A stretch of 64,000 bases of DNA from NCBI GenBank assembly GCA_022647575.1, contig JALCKY010000006.1, forward strand, positions 62,001 through 126,000. Reading direction: 5' to 3'. The position numbers and the translations under genes are program-made. The stretch is from Lachnospiraceae bacterium. Lineage in GTDB: Bacteria; Bacillota; Clostridia; Lachnospirales; Lachnospiraceae. Under the pieces are notes generated by a model that saw only the letters and a list, made by a program, of their open reading frames with translations, did not search any database and was not told the origin of the DNA. Of the stretch, positions 24,896 to 34,087 are shown one piece after another; the first letter of the stretch is position 1; the number at the start of each line of letters is the position of its first letter.

Positions 24896-26590
24896 TCAGC
24901 TGTCCTTCACCATCCGCTTTTCAAATTCCTCCGGCGGGAGAGGCTTCGAGAAATAATATCCCTGCACATACTCGCAGCCGAGGTGCTTCATCAGATCGAC
25001 CTGTTCCTTTGTTTCGGCGCCTTCCGCGACAACAGGGACATTCATCCATTTGGCGATACCCATGATGTAAGTCATCAGCCCCGGATCCTCCATCGTGATT
25101 TTGCTGTTTTCGAGGAACTTCAGATCCAGCTTCAGCACGTCGATCGGCAGGCGGTTCAGCATGTTGAGGGACGAATAGCCGGAGCCGAAATCATCCATCT
25201 CAATCGTAAATCCCTTTTCCTTCAGTTTCTTCACGATGTCGATCAGCTGTTCCGGATCTCGCGTGTAGGCGCTTTCCGTTATTTCCAGATAAATGTTTTC
25301 GGAAGTCACGCCGCTGTCCGTGATGATCTTCTCCAGAACTTCCGGAAGCAGAGGCTCGTAGACATCGACGCGGGAAATGTTGACGGACACCGGCACCGAT
25401 TTGCCGTATTTGTCAATCCATCCCCGGACCGATTCGGAAGTCTTCTTCCAGACGTATTTATCCAGGGAGGAAATCTGACCGTTCCGTTCGAAGAGCGGGA
25501 TGAAAAGGTTCGGCGGGATGAGGCCGCGTTCGGGGTGATTCCAACGGACCAGGGCTTCGGCACCTGCCAGCTTTCCGTCTGAAAGGCGGTATTTCGGCTG
25601 GAAATAGACGATGAACTGGTTTTCCGCCAGGGCATTTTCCAGACTGCCGGATAGTGCCTGCTCATCCATCAGCTTGCGGCGCATCTCATCATCATAACGG
25701 ACGAAGAGAGTGTTGTACTGATCTTTGGCAGAGTCGGAGGCAATGAAAGCGCGGTCGCACATCGTGCTGAAAGGAATGCCGCGGTTCGTGATTTCATAGA
25801 GACCGAAGCGGAAACGGATGCGCGGTCCGTCCGGGTCTGTTTCAACGCCGCGGAAAAGATACGGAAGGAACTGGGCATAATCGCTGCGCCTCGGGAGGAA
25901 GATCAGGAAATGGTCGCCTCCGGTGCGGCAGACAATGCCGCCGGTCATGTGAACAGAATCGCGGGCACTGTCCGCAATCTTCCGCAGGACCCGGTCGCCG
26001 ATGCTGCGGCCGTAAAGGTCATTGACCAGCTTGAAATTCGTGACATCGATGGCAATGATGTCGTAGGAAGTGTCGCTGTGCTCCGACATCAGCTCTTCGC
26101 AGTAGGTGTAGAAGAACTCCCTCGTATAAAGACCGGTCAGCGCGTCGTGCTCGGTCATGTTGATGATCGCGGTGGATTCCATCAGATTGATGGTGTTGGC
26201 CACGCGGTATTTGATGATCTGCTGGTTGTAGGGCTTGGTTACGAAATCGGCGGCGCCCAGGGAGAGCGCCTTGATCTCATCCTCATCGCCGTCGGAGGAC
26301 GTCGTGACGATTACCGGAATCGCGGAAAGAATAGAATCTTTCTGGATGGCGGCGAGGACTTCGTAGCCGTTCATGTTCGGCATCTTGAGATCGAGAAGGA
26401 CAGCCGCAATCCGTTTTCCGGAGCGAAGGATTTTCAGGGCCTCGATTCCGTCGGTCGCGGTCACGATATTGTAATCGGTTTTCAGGAGATTTGTCAGGAT
26501 CAGACGGTTGATCTCCTCATCGTCGACGACGAGGACCGTCCTGCGGATATTCTCTACGGGATTGACTTTTATCTGAGAAGATGCCATCAT
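24896..26590 (-). CDS. Response regulator with degenerate GGDEF and active-looking EAL domain
   Basis: A 564-residue c-di-GMP phosphodiesterase candidate. Order: receiver (acidic pair VVDDEE, acceptor Asp67 in LLDLKMPNMNG), GGDEF domain with the motif changed to GGDHF, then EAL with GAEALVRW, DDFGSGYSS, KLDLKFL and VAEGAE all intact. So it should be a phospho-controlled phosphodiesterase with a GGDEF that may only bind GTP. Start 26590 has GAAGGGGGACAA upstream (ATGATG pair). No histidine kinase is adjacent. It is a likely counterpart to the cyclase at 19479. Confidence 0.9.
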   Translation of the reverse strand: MMASSQIKVNPVENIRRTVLVVDDEEINRLILTNLLKTDYNIVTATDGIEALKILRSGKRIAAVLLDLKMPNMNGYEVLAAIQKDSILSAIPVIVTTSSDGDEDEIKALSLGAADFVTKPYNQQIIKYRVANTINLMESTAIINMTEHDALTGLYTREFFYTYCEELMSEHSDTSYDIIAIDVTNFKLVNDLYGRSIGDRVLRKIADSARDSVHMTGGIVCRTGGDHFLIFLPRRSDYAQFLPYLFRGVETDPDGPRIRFRFGLYEITNRGIPFSTMCDRAFIASDSAKDQYNTLFVRYDDEMRRKLMDEQALSGSLENALAENQFIVYFQPKYRLSDGKLAGAEALVRWNHPERGLIPPNLFIPLFERNGQISSLDKYVWKKTSESVRGWIDKYGKSVPVSVNISRVDVYEPLLPEVLEKIITDSGVTSENIYLEITESAYTRDPEQLIDIVKKLKEKGFTIEMDDFGSGYSSLNMLNRLPIDVLKLDLKFLENSKITMEDPGLMTYIMGIAKWMNVPVVAEGAETKEQVDLMKHLGCEYVQGYYFSKPLPPEEFEKRMVKDS

Positions 26591-26693
26591 TTGTCCCCCT
26601 TCTAAATGGCTGTTCATTTATATTTTACGGTCGCGGAAAGACAAAGTCAATAAGAGGAAAATGTCAGAATCCATTCCGGATCCGGCGACGGCT

Positions 26694-26713
26694 AAATTGT
26701 CTGAAAATCAGAA
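26694..26713 (+). promoter_or_regulatory. Shared 20-bp nitrogen promoter element, copy at glnN
   Basis: AAATTGTCTGAAAATCAGAA, identical to 35605-35624 upstream of gltB. The core TCTGA-AAA-TCAGA (26700-26712) is a perfect dyad. It ends 16 bp before the -35 (17 bp at gltB), placing it around -60, a standard activator position. Confidence 0.8.
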
Positions 26714-26729
26714 CATAAGAAATGCACTC

Positions 26730-26758
26730 TTGACAGACTGGGGACGGGAAGGTATTAT
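26730..26758 (+). promoter_or_regulatory. Promoter of glnN
   Basis: Consensus TTGACA (26730-26735), 17-bp spacer, TATTAT (26753-26758). Transcription should begin near 26765, just before a terminator hairpin. Confidence 0.85.
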
Positions 26759-26769
26759 TATCCCCGAAC

Positions 26770-26805
26770 AAAGGCGTTCAAGTCAATCTTGAGCGCCTTT
26801 TTTTT
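26770..26805 (+). terminator. Promoter-proximal terminator (attenuator) in the glnN leader
   Basis: Arms AAAGGCGTTCAAG (26770-26782) and CTTGAGCGCCTTT (26788-26800) with TCAAT loop and a T8 run. It starts within about 5 nt of the predicted transcript start and 54 bp before the glnN ATG, so glnN expression requires read-through. I see no clear anti-terminator or ANTAR double-hairpin motif. Confidence 0.82.
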
Positions 26806-26853
26806 ATTTTCCGGAGCGCTCAGAGAATCAATTAACCAGAGAGGATGAGTGCT

Positions 26854-28971
26854 ATGGAAGAAAAAACAGTGAAAAGCGCAGCAGATCTTTTCGGAGAAGA
26901 TGTATTCAACGCATCCGTCATGATGGAAAGGCTGCCGAAGAGCGCCTATAAGAAACTGCAGCAGGTTCAGAAAAACGGCGCGGAGCTCGATCTTGCAACG
27001 GCCGATGTCATTGCCCATGAAATGAAAGAATGGGCTATTGAAAAGGGTGCGACCCATTATACGCACTGGTTCCAGCCTTTGACCGGCACGACGGCCGAGA
27101 AACATGATTCCTTCATTACCTCTCCGATGCCGAACGGGCATGTCCTCATGAGCCTGTCGGGAAAAGAACTGATCAAGGGAGAGCCGGATGCTTCTTCATT
27201 TCCGTCGGGCGGTCTCCGTGCAACCTTTGAAGCACGCGGCTATACCATCTGGGACTGCACGTCCCCGGCTTTCGTCCGGCACGACGAGAGCGGCGCGATC
27301 CTTGTCATCCCGACGGCTTTCTGTTCTTATACGGGCGAGGCGCTCGACCAGAAGACGCCTCTTCTCCGTTCCATGCAGGCAATCAATGAACAGTCTCTGA
27401 GACTGCTCCGCCTGTTCGGAAATACGACTTCCAAGAAAGTAACTCCTTCGGTCGGGCCGGAGCAGGAGTATTTTATCGTTGACCGTGAGAAATACCTGCA
27501 GAGGGATGACCTGATCTTCACGGGCAGAACGCTGTTCGGCGCGATGCCGCCGAAGGGACAGGAACTCGACGATCATTATTTCGGCACGATCCGTCCGAGG
27601 ATTGCCTCCTTCATGAAAGACGTCAACACGGAACTGTGGAAGCTCGGAGTTCCTGCCAAGACGCAGCATAACGAAGTGGCTCCTGCCCAGCACGAGCTCG
27701 CTCCGATCTATGAAGAGGCCAATGTGGCCATCGATCACAACCAGGTCGTCATGCAGACGCTGAAGAGGGTGGCGACCCGTCACGGCCTCCGCTGCCTGCT
27801 TCACGAGAAGCCGTTCGACGGAGTGAACGGTTCCGGCAAGCACAACAACTGGTCGATCACGACGGATGACGGCATCAATCTGCTGGAGCCGGGCAAGACG
27901 CCTCACGAGAACATCCAGTTCCTTCTGGTGCTGGCCTGCATCCTGAAGGCAGTCGATACGCACGCAGACCTGCTCCGCGAATCCGCAGCCGATGTCGGAA
28001 ATGACCACAGGCTCGGAGCAAACGAGGCGCCGCCGGCAATCATCTCCATTTTCCTCGGAGAGCAGCTGGAGGATGTCATGAAGCAACTGGTAAAGAGCGG
28101 ATCCGCCAAGAGCTCCCTGAAGGGCGGCAAGCTGAAGACCGGCGTCATGTCCCTGAACGACGTCAACAAGGATGCGACGGACCGCAACCGTACTTCGCCG
28201 TTTGCCTTTACGGGAAATAAGTTCGAGTTCCGCATGGTCGGTTCGCGTGATTCCATCGCGGCACCCAACACGGTGCTGAATGCCATCGTGGCGGAATCCT
28301 TTGCCGAAGCCTGCGACAAGCTCGAGAAGTCAAAGCATTTTGATACCGACGTGCACGACCTGATCAAAGAATACATGACGGATCATCAGAGAATCGTCTT
28401 CAACGGAAACGGCTATTCCGAGGAATGGGTAAAGGAAGCGGAGAAGAGGGGACTTCCGAACATTACTTCCATGGTGGATGCGATTCCGACCCTGACTTCC
28501 AAGAAAGCTGTCAGCCTGTTCGGCGATCTGAAGATTTTCACGAAGGCAGAACTGCTGTCGAGAGTCGAAGTAAAATATGAAGCTTATTCCAAGGCAATCA
28601 ATATTGAAGCGCTGACGATGCTGCAGATGGCCGGTGAAAAGATTATTCCGGCGATGATGAAGGAGACCGCAAAACTGGCGGATACGATCCTGGCAGTCAA
28701 GAACTGCGGCGGGGATGCCTCGGTCCAGGAGGAACTTCTTTCGGAAGTCACGAAATACCTGAAGGAAAGCGCAGCAGCCAAGGCCGGACTTGAGAAGGCA
28801 GTCCGGAAGGCGCAGGCAGCACCGGAAGGAAGAGAGCAGGCTGTCCGGTTCCGCGACGATGTCATCCCGGCCATGGCGGAGCTCCGGAAACCGGTGGATG
28901 AGGCAGAGCGGATCATTGACAAGGAAATCTGGCCGATGCCGACTTATTCAGACTTGCTATTTGAGGTCTGA
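26854..28971 (+). CDS. glnN: Glutamine synthetase type III
   Basis: ATP-dependent amidation of glutamate with ammonium. The 705-residue length and sequence (THYTHWFQPLTGTTAEKHDSF, GPEQEYFIVDRE, FDGVNGSGKHNNWS, NRTSPFAFTGNKFEFRMVG) are diagnostic for GSIII, a large dodecameric form common in Bacteroides and Clostridia. Start ATG 26854 is better spaced from AGAGAGG than the in-frame ATG 26845. It is preceded by the shared nitrogen element, a consensus promoter and a leader terminator, and followed 64 bp later by a type I enzyme. Confidence 0.97.
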   Translation: MEEKTVKSAADLFGEDVFNASVMMERLPKSAYKKLQQVQKNGAELDLATADVIAHEMKEWAIEKGATHYTHWFQPLTGTTAEKHDSFITSPMPNGHVLMSLSGKELIKGEPDASSFPSGGLRATFEARGYTIWDCTSPAFVRHDESGAILVIPTAFCSYTGEALDQKTPLLRSMQAINEQSLRLLRLFGNTTSKKVTPSVGPEQEYFIVDREKYLQRDDLIFTGRTLFGAMPPKGQELDDHYFGTIRPRIASFMKDVNTELWKLGVPAKTQHNEVAPAQHELAPIYEEANVAIDHNQVVMQTLKRVATRHGLRCLLHEKPFDGVNGSGKHNNWSITTDDGINLLEPGKTPHENIQFLLVLACILKAVDTHADLLRESAADVGNDHRLGANEAPPAIISIFLGEQLEDVMKQLVKSGSAKSSLKGGKLKTGVMSLNDVNKDATDRNRTSPFAFTGNKFEFRMVGSRDSIAAPNTVLNAIVAESFAEACDKLEKSKHFDTDVHDLIKEYMTDHQRIVFNGNGYSEEWVKEAEKRGLPNITSMVDAIPTLTSKKAVSLFGDLKIFTKAELLSRVEVKYEAYSKAINIEALTMLQMAGEKIIPAMMKETAKLADTILAVKNCGGDASVQEELLSEVTKYLKESAAAKAGLEKAVRKAQAAPEGREQAVRFRDDVIPAMAELRKPVDEAERIIDKEIWPMPTYSDLLFEV

Positions 28972-29035
28972 GGAATTAAGATTAGTGATATTTTTTAGAA
29001 AAGGCTGAGGCCGAACATCACAAAGGGGTGATACC

Positions 29036-30370
29036 ATGAAGCATTATACGAAGAAAGACATCATCAATCTGGTCAAGGAAGAGGACGTTGCTTTCATCCG
29101 GCTTCAGTTTACGGATATTTTCGGAACGCTGAAGAACGTGGCCATCACGTCGAGCCAGCTGGAAAAGGCACTGGACAACGAATGCATGTTTGACGGTTCT
29201 TCCATCGAAGGCTTCGTGCGTATCGAGGAGTCCGATATGTATCTGCATCCGGATTTCGATACCTTCTGCATTTTCCCGTGGAGGCCTCAGCAGGGCAAAG
29301 TCGCCAGGATGATCTGCGATGTCTATAAGACCGACGGCACTCCGTTCGAAGGAGATTCCCGCCACATCCTGAAACTGGCGGTGGCGGAAGCCGACAAAAT
29401 GGGGCTGACGCTGGAAGTCGGACCGGAATGCGAGTTCTTCCTTTTCCAGACCGATGACGATGCGGTGCCGACGACGGATACCCGCGAGCAGGCCGGATAC
29501 TTTGACCTCGGCCCGGTTGATTTCGGCGAGAATGCACGCCGCGACATGGTGCTGACGCTTGAGGAGATGGGCTTTGAAATCGAAGCATCCCATCATGAAA
29601 GCGCACCGGCGCAGCATGAGATCGATTTCCGCTACGACGATGCACTGGCGACGGCGGACAACATCATGACCTTTAAGCTGGCCGTCAAGACGATTGCCAA
29701 GCAGCACGGCCTGCATGCGACATTCATGCCGAAGCCGAAGGCCGGCGTGGACGGATCGGGCATGCATATCAATATGTCCCTCGTCCGGGACGGCAAGAAC
29801 ATTTTCTCAGACCCGAAGGATCCGGAAGGACTTTCGGAAGAAGCATACTGGTTCATGGGAGGAATCATGCAGCACATCAAGGGCATGTGCGCAATTCTGA
29901 ATCCTCTCGTGAATTCCTATAAGAGGCTGGTGCCGGGATACGAGGCACCGGTCTATATCGCGTGGAGCGCCAAGAACAGGAGCCCGCTGATCCGCATCCC
30001 TTATGCACCGAATGAGGAGCTGAAGCGTATCGAACTGAGAAGTCCGGATTCCTCGGCCAATCCGTATCTGGCTCTGGCCCTGTGCCTCCGCGCAGGACTT
30101 GACGGCATTAAGAATAAGATCAATCCGCCGGCATCCGTGAACCGGAACATTTTCCAGATGAGCGAGGCTGAGAGGGCAAAGCAGGGGATCGAGATGCTGC
30201 CGGGAACACTCAACCAGGCCCTTGCGGATTTCCGGGGAGATCTTTTTGTCCAGAAGGTACTGGGCAGCCATATTTCCGATAAATATCTTTCACAGAAACA
30301 GCTGGAGTGGTCGCAGTACTGCAGTCAGATTACGCAATGGGAGATTGATCAGTACCTGAACAGATTCTGA
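29036..30370 (+). CDS. glnA: Glutamine synthetase type I
   Basis: A 444-residue GSI, the alpha subtype length without the adenylylation-loop Tyr region of beta types. Seen: LQFTDIFGTLKNVAI, MFDGSSIEGF, GPECEFFLF, HHESAPAQHEIDFRY, GSGMHINMSL and NRSPLIRIP. AAAGGGGTGAT precedes the ATG. It follows GSIII by 64 bp with no terminator, so both may share the glnN transcript. The next gene, an ANTAR protein, begins 15 bp after its stop. Two synthetases in tandem suggest different roles or conditions of use. Confidence 0.96.
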   Translation: MKHYTKKDIINLVKEEDVAFIRLQFTDIFGTLKNVAITSSQLEKALDNECMFDGSSIEGFVRIEESDMYLHPDFDTFCIFPWRPQQGKVARMICDVYKTDGTPFEGDSRHILKLAVAEADKMGLTLEVGPECEFFLFQTDDDAVPTTDTREQAGYFDLGPVDFGENARRDMVLTLEEMGFEIEASHHESAPAQHEIDFRYDDALATADNIMTFKLAVKTIAKQHGLHATFMPKPKAGVDGSGMHINMSLVRDGKNIFSDPKDPEGLSEEAYWFMGGIMQHIKGMCAILNPLVNSYKRLVPGYEAPVYIAWSAKNRSPLIRIPYAPNEELKRIELRSPDSSANPYLALALCLRAGLDGIKNKINPPASVNRNIFQMSEAERAKQGIEMLPGTLNQALADFRGDLFVQKVLGSHISDKYLSQKQLEWSQYCSQITQWEIDQYLNRF

Positions 30371-30385
30371 TGCCGGAGGCGCCTT

Positions 30386-30931
30386 TTGGTTAATATCATC
30401 GTGGTTTTCAGAAAAATCGAAGACGCCAGGAATATCAAGAATATCCTGATGCGCAGCGGCTTTTCTTCCACGTCCGTAAGCAGCACCGGAATACAGACCA
30501 TCGGACAGATCGACAATCTGAAGAACGGAATCATTATCTGCGGATACCGTCTGACGGATATGCTGTATTCCGAACTGCGCGAAAACCTGCCGGAAGATTT
30601 TGAAATGCTTCTGATGGCGAAGGAAGACGTGCTTCCGGCGCTCCGGGACAATGATCTCGTCTGCCTGCCGCTTCCGGCAAGGGCGAAGGATCTAGTCGAT
30701 ACCGTTGCAATGATGCAGCGGAATGTCGAAGTCCGCATCAAAAAACGGAAGCTCCGGCCGCGCATGCATACGGAAGAGGAAGAAGAAATCATCCTCGAGG
30801 CAAAGCGCGTCCTGATGAACCGGAACAACATGACTGAACCGGAGGCGCACCGCTACATCCAGAAAAGCGCCATGGATACGGGAACAGGATTCGTAGAGAC
30901 CGCACAGATGGTCCTCGATCTTTTCCAATAG
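30386..30931 (+). CDS. ANTAR-domain antiterminator with degenerate receiver (NitR-like)
   Basis: A 181-residue protein: N-terminal receiver-like fold (about 1-115) and C-terminal ANTAR three-helix RNA-binding domain (EAKRVLMNRNNMTEPEAHRYIQKSAMDTG). ANTAR proteins bind leader RNA hairpins and prevent termination. The receiver lacks its acidic pair (VVFRKIED) and the acceptor Asp (IIICGYRL), so control is probably by protein contact or ligand and not phosphorylation. TTG start with CGGAGG 6 bp upstream. Downstream of glnA this matches the clostridial glnA-nitR arrangement. The terminators before glnN and gltB are its obvious candidate targets. Confidence 0.87.
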   Translation: MVNIIVVFRKIEDARNIKNILMRSGFSSTSVSSTGIQTIGQIDNLKNGIIICGYRLTDMLYSELRENLPEDFEMLLMAKEDVLPALRDNDLVCLPLPARAKDLVDTVAMMQRNVEVRIKKRKLRPRMHTEEEEEIILEAKRVLMNRNNMTEPEAHRYIQKSAMDTGTGFVETAQMVLDLFQ

Positions 30932-30974
30932 AAGTTCTGCAAGACTGAAACATCTTTGAAAGGAGGATGGAGCA

Positions 30975-32327
30975 ATGGCAGCAAGTGAAATCATTTATAT
31001 GAAAGGTGTCACGGAAAATAATCGCAATCTGGAAATGGCGGAGCTCCTGAACCCGTCAAAGATCGGAACAGCCGTCACGACGCGCGGAGCCGTGCACACG
31101 ATCCGCCGCTTAAGCCGCGTGACGTTTCTCGTGCTGAGAAAACGGGACGGCCTGATCCAGTGCGTTTCCGAAGGGGACAAATCACCCGAAGGTCTGGAGA
31201 GCCTGACCGAGGCATCGACTGTCGAGGTGAACGGCATTCTGAAGGAAAATGAGAAAGCCCCGAACGGGGTGGAAATCAGTCTCATTTCCATCCGGGTGCT
31301 TTCCGTTCCGGCGGAGCCTCTGCCGGTGCCGATTTCCAAACTGAAAATGAACATTTCGCTGGAAAAGAATTTGAATCTCCGCCCTGTCACGCTTCGCAAT
31401 CTGCGTGAGAGGGCTAAGTTCAGGGTGCAGGAAGGAATTGTTCGGGGCTTCCGTGATTATCTGTATCAGCAGGGATTTACGGAGATCCATACACCGAAGA
31501 TTTCATCCAGAGGCGCCGAGGGAGGCGCCAATATTTTTAAGCTGGAATATTTCCACCGTCCGGCAGTCCTGGCACAGAGTCCGCAGTTCTGGAAGCAGAT
31601 GACGGTCGGCGTGTTCGACCGGGTCTTCGAGGTGGGACCGGTCTTCCGTGCGGAGAAGCACAATACCAAGCGGCACCTGAACGAATATACTTCTCTGGAT
31701 TTTGAGATGGCCTATATCGACAGCTTCTACGACATCATGGAAATGGAAACCGGCGTCATCCGCTCGATGGTTTCGATGCTGGCCGAAAACTATCAGAAGC
31801 CGCTGGAGCTTCTGGGCGTGACGGAGCTGCCGAAGACCGACCGGATTCCGTCCGTGCGCTTTGACAGGGCCAAGGAACTGGTGTCGGAAAAATACGGGAG
31901 GCCGATCCGCAACCCGTATGACCTTGAGCCGGAGGAGGAAGCCCTGATCGGGCGCTACTTCAAGGAAGAGTGCGATGCGGACTTCGTGTTCGTGACGCAT
32001 TACCCGTCGAAGAAAAGACCGTTCTATGCAATGGACGATCCGCAGAATCCGAAATTCACGCTGAGCTTCGACTGTCTGTTCCGCGGACTGGAAATCACGA
32101 CCGGCGGGCAGAGAATCCATGACTACGCCGAACTGATGAAAAAGATTGAGAAGAAGGGCATGACGGCGGAAGGAATGGATGCTTATCTGATGGCCTTTAA
32201 GCACGGCATGCCGCCTCACGGAGGACTCGGCATCGGACTGGAAAGATTCACGATGCAGATGCTGAATGAAGAAAATGTCAGGGAGACGACGCTCTTCCCG
32301 AGGGATATGACGAGGCTGGAACCATGA
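30975..32327 (+). CDS. aspS: Aspartyl-tRNA synthetase, archaeal type, probably non-discriminating
   Basis: Class II synthetase of 450 residues: OB-fold anticodon domain at the N-terminus, then the catalytic core with IHTPKISSRGAEGGANIFKLEYF, FRAEKHNTKRHLNEYTSLDFEM and GGLGIGLERF (motif 3). It lacks the GAD insertion of bacterial AspRS (about 590 residues). The archaeal-like form usually charges both tRNA-Asp and tRNA-Asn. gatC begins inside its stop codon, so the Asp-tRNA(Asn) it makes can be amidated by the neighbouring enzyme. That pairing is strong support for non-discriminating activity. AGGAGG lies just upstream of the ATG. Confidence 0.92.
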   Translation: MAASEIIYMKGVTENNRNLEMAELLNPSKIGTAVTTRGAVHTIRRLSRVTFLVLRKRDGLIQCVSEGDKSPEGLESLTEASTVEVNGILKENEKAPNGVEISLISIRVLSVPAEPLPVPISKLKMNISLEKNLNLRPVTLRNLRERAKFRVQEGIVRGFRDYLYQQGFTEIHTPKISSRGAEGGANIFKLEYFHRPAVLAQSPQFWKQMTVGVFDRVFEVGPVFRAEKHNTKRHLNEYTSLDFEMAYIDSFYDIMEMETGVIRSMVSMLAENYQKPLELLGVTELPKTDRIPSVRFDRAKELVSEKYGRPIRNPYDLEPEEEALIGRYFKEECDADFVFVTHYPSKKRPFYAMDDPQNPKFTLSFDCLFRGLEITTGGQRIHDYAELMKKIEKKGMTAEGMDAYLMAFKHGMPPHGGLGIGLERFTMQMLNEENVRETTLFPRDMTRLEP

Positions 32328-32620
32328 GCGGACAGAAAATTACGGATGAGACGATTGATGAGATTGAAATCCTCGCAAAGCTGACGCTGTCGCCCAAGGA
32401 GCGGGAACAGGCAAAGTCCGATCTTTCGGAAATGCTTTCCTATATTGATACGCTGAAGGAACTGGACACCGAAGGCGTCGAGCCGATGTCCCATGCATTT
32501 CCCCTTGTCAATGTGATGCGGGAAGATGTCGTGACGAACGGTGACGGAAAAAAGGATTCGCTGGCCAATGCGCCGGCGGAAAAAGACGGCATGTATCAGG
32601 TGCCGCGCACATTTGAATAG
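32324..32620 (+). CDS. gatC: Asp/Glu-tRNA amidotransferase subunit C
   Basis: Small 98-residue GatC that tethers GatA and GatB. Family pattern: ILAKLTLSPKEREQAKSDLSEMLSYIDTL, then DTEGVEPMSHAFPLVNVMREDV. ATGA overlap with aspS. gatA starts 9 bp after its stop. Confidence 0.95.
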   Translation: MSGQKITDETIDEIEILAKLTLSPKEREQAKSDLSEMLSYIDTLKELDTEGVEPMSHAFPLVNVMREDVVTNGDGKKDSLANAPAEKDGMYQVPRTFE

Positions 32621-32629
32621 GAGGCTGCC

Positions 32630-34087
32630 ATGAAACTGGAAGAGATGACAGCCCTTGAGCTGTCGGAAAAAATCAGGAACAGGGAATGCACGGTGCAGGA
32701 GGCACTTTCCTCGGTGCTGGAAAGCATCCGCGAAAAGGAAAGCATCAATCACTGCTATGTGACGCAGGAAGACGAAGAGAAGCTTTTTGAGAAAGCGGAC
32801 GCCCTGCAGGTCGCCGTCGGAAGCGGCGAGCTCAGCGGAGCCCTGGCCGGAGTGCCGGTCGCGGTGAAGGACAACCTCTGCGTGGAAGGAATGCCGTGCA
32901 CCTGCTCTTCAAAGATCCTGGAGAATTTCCGTCCGTCCTATACGGCGGAAGCGGTCAGGAACCTGGAGAAAGCAGGAGCCCTGATCATCGGAAAGACAAA
33001 TATGGATGAATTCGCGATGGGAAGCACGACCGAGACTTCTGCCTTCGGACCGACCAGGAATCCGGTCAATCCGGACTATGTGCCGGGCGGTTCTTCCGGC
33101 GGCTCTGCCTGCGCCGTGGCAGCAGGAGAGGCCTTTGCGGCGCTCGGCTCCGATACCGGAGGTTCGATCCGCGAGCCGGCTTCCTACTGCGGCATCGTCG
33201 GCCTCAAGCCGACCTACGGAACGGTTTCCCGCTTCGGACTGGTTGCCTACGGTTCTTCCCTTGACCAGATCGGGCCTCTGACGAAAGACGTATCCGATGC
33301 GGCCGCTGTCCTGGGAATCATTTCCTCACATGATCCGAAGGATTCAACTTCCGTCAGGAGAGAGGACACCGATTTCCTTTCGGCTCTTCAGGACGACGTG
33401 AAGGGAATGAAAATCGGAGTGCCGGAGGAATACTTCGGAGAAGGCCTGGATCCGGAAGTCTCCAGAGCCGTGCTGGAAGCAGCCGGCGTGCTGAAGGAAA
33501 AGGGAGCTTCGGTCGAGAAGTTCAATTTAAGTTATGTAAACTACGCCGTGCCCTGCTATTATACCATCGCAGATGCGGAAGCCAGCTCGAATCTTGAAAG
33601 ATTCGACGGCATCAAGTACGGCTACCGGACCAAAGAGTATGAGGACCTGCACAGCATGTACAGGCGGACGAGAAGCGAAGGCTTCGGTCCGGAAGTGAAG
33701 CGGCGGATCATGCTGGGAAGCTTTGTCCTGAGCTCCGGCTATTACGATGCCTATTATCTGAAAGCACTGAAGGTCAAAGCCCTGATCAAGAAAGCATTTG
33801 ACGAAGCCTTTGCGAAATACGACCTGATCCTGGGACCGGCTTCCCCGACGACCGCGCCGCGCATCGGGGAAAGTCTTTCGGACCCGATGAAGATGTATCT
33901 GGGCGACATCTATACGGTGCCGGCCAATCTGTCAGGTCTCCCGGGACTCTGCGTCCCTTGCGGGAAAGATTCCAGAGGACTGCCGGTCGGACTGCAGCTG
34001 ACCGCGGACGCTTTCTGCGAGAAAAAGCTGATCCGTGCCGGCTATGCCTATGAATGCGCGGGGAAGGAGGCACGGAAGGATGTCTGA
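32630..34087 (+). CDS. gatA: Asp/Glu-tRNA amidotransferase subunit A
   Basis: Glutamine-hydrolysing amidase subunit, 485 residues. The amidase-signature triad is visible: Lys in PVAVKDNLC (near 79), and the Ser pair in PGGSSGGSACAVAAGEAFAA and GSDTGGSIREPAS (near 155-180). GGAGG precedes the ATG. Ammonia is channelled to GatB. It draws on the glutamine pool made by the upstream synthetases. Confidence 0.97.
   Translation: MKLEEMTALELSEKIRNRECTVQEALSSVLESIREKESINHCYVTQEDEEKLFEKADALQVAVGSGELSGALAGVPVAVKDNLCVEGMPCTCSSKILENFRPSYTAEAVRNLEKAGALIIGKTNMDEFAMGSTTETSAFGPTRNPVNPDYVPGGSSGGSACAVAAGEAFAALGSDTGGSIREPASYCGIVGLKPTYGTVSRFGLVAYGSSLDQIGPLTKDVSDAAAVLGIISSHDPKDSTSVRREDTDFLSALQDDVKGMKIGVPEEYFGEGLDPEVSRAVLEAAGVLKEKGASVEKFNLSYVNYAVPCYYTIADAEASSNLERFDGIKYGYRTKEYEDLHSMYRRTRSEGFGPEVKRRIMLGSFVLSSGYYDAYYLKALKVKALIKKAFDEAFAKYDLILGPASPTTAPRIGESLSDPMKMYLGDIYTVPANLSGLPGLCVPCGKDSRGLPVGLQLTADAFCEKKLIRAGYAYECAGKEARKDV

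Noticed and set aside
26760-26853. A classical two-hexaloop ANTAR RNA motif in the glnN leader
   Set aside because: The leader before the terminator is only a few bases long and I could not place two hairpins with the expected A and G loop positions.
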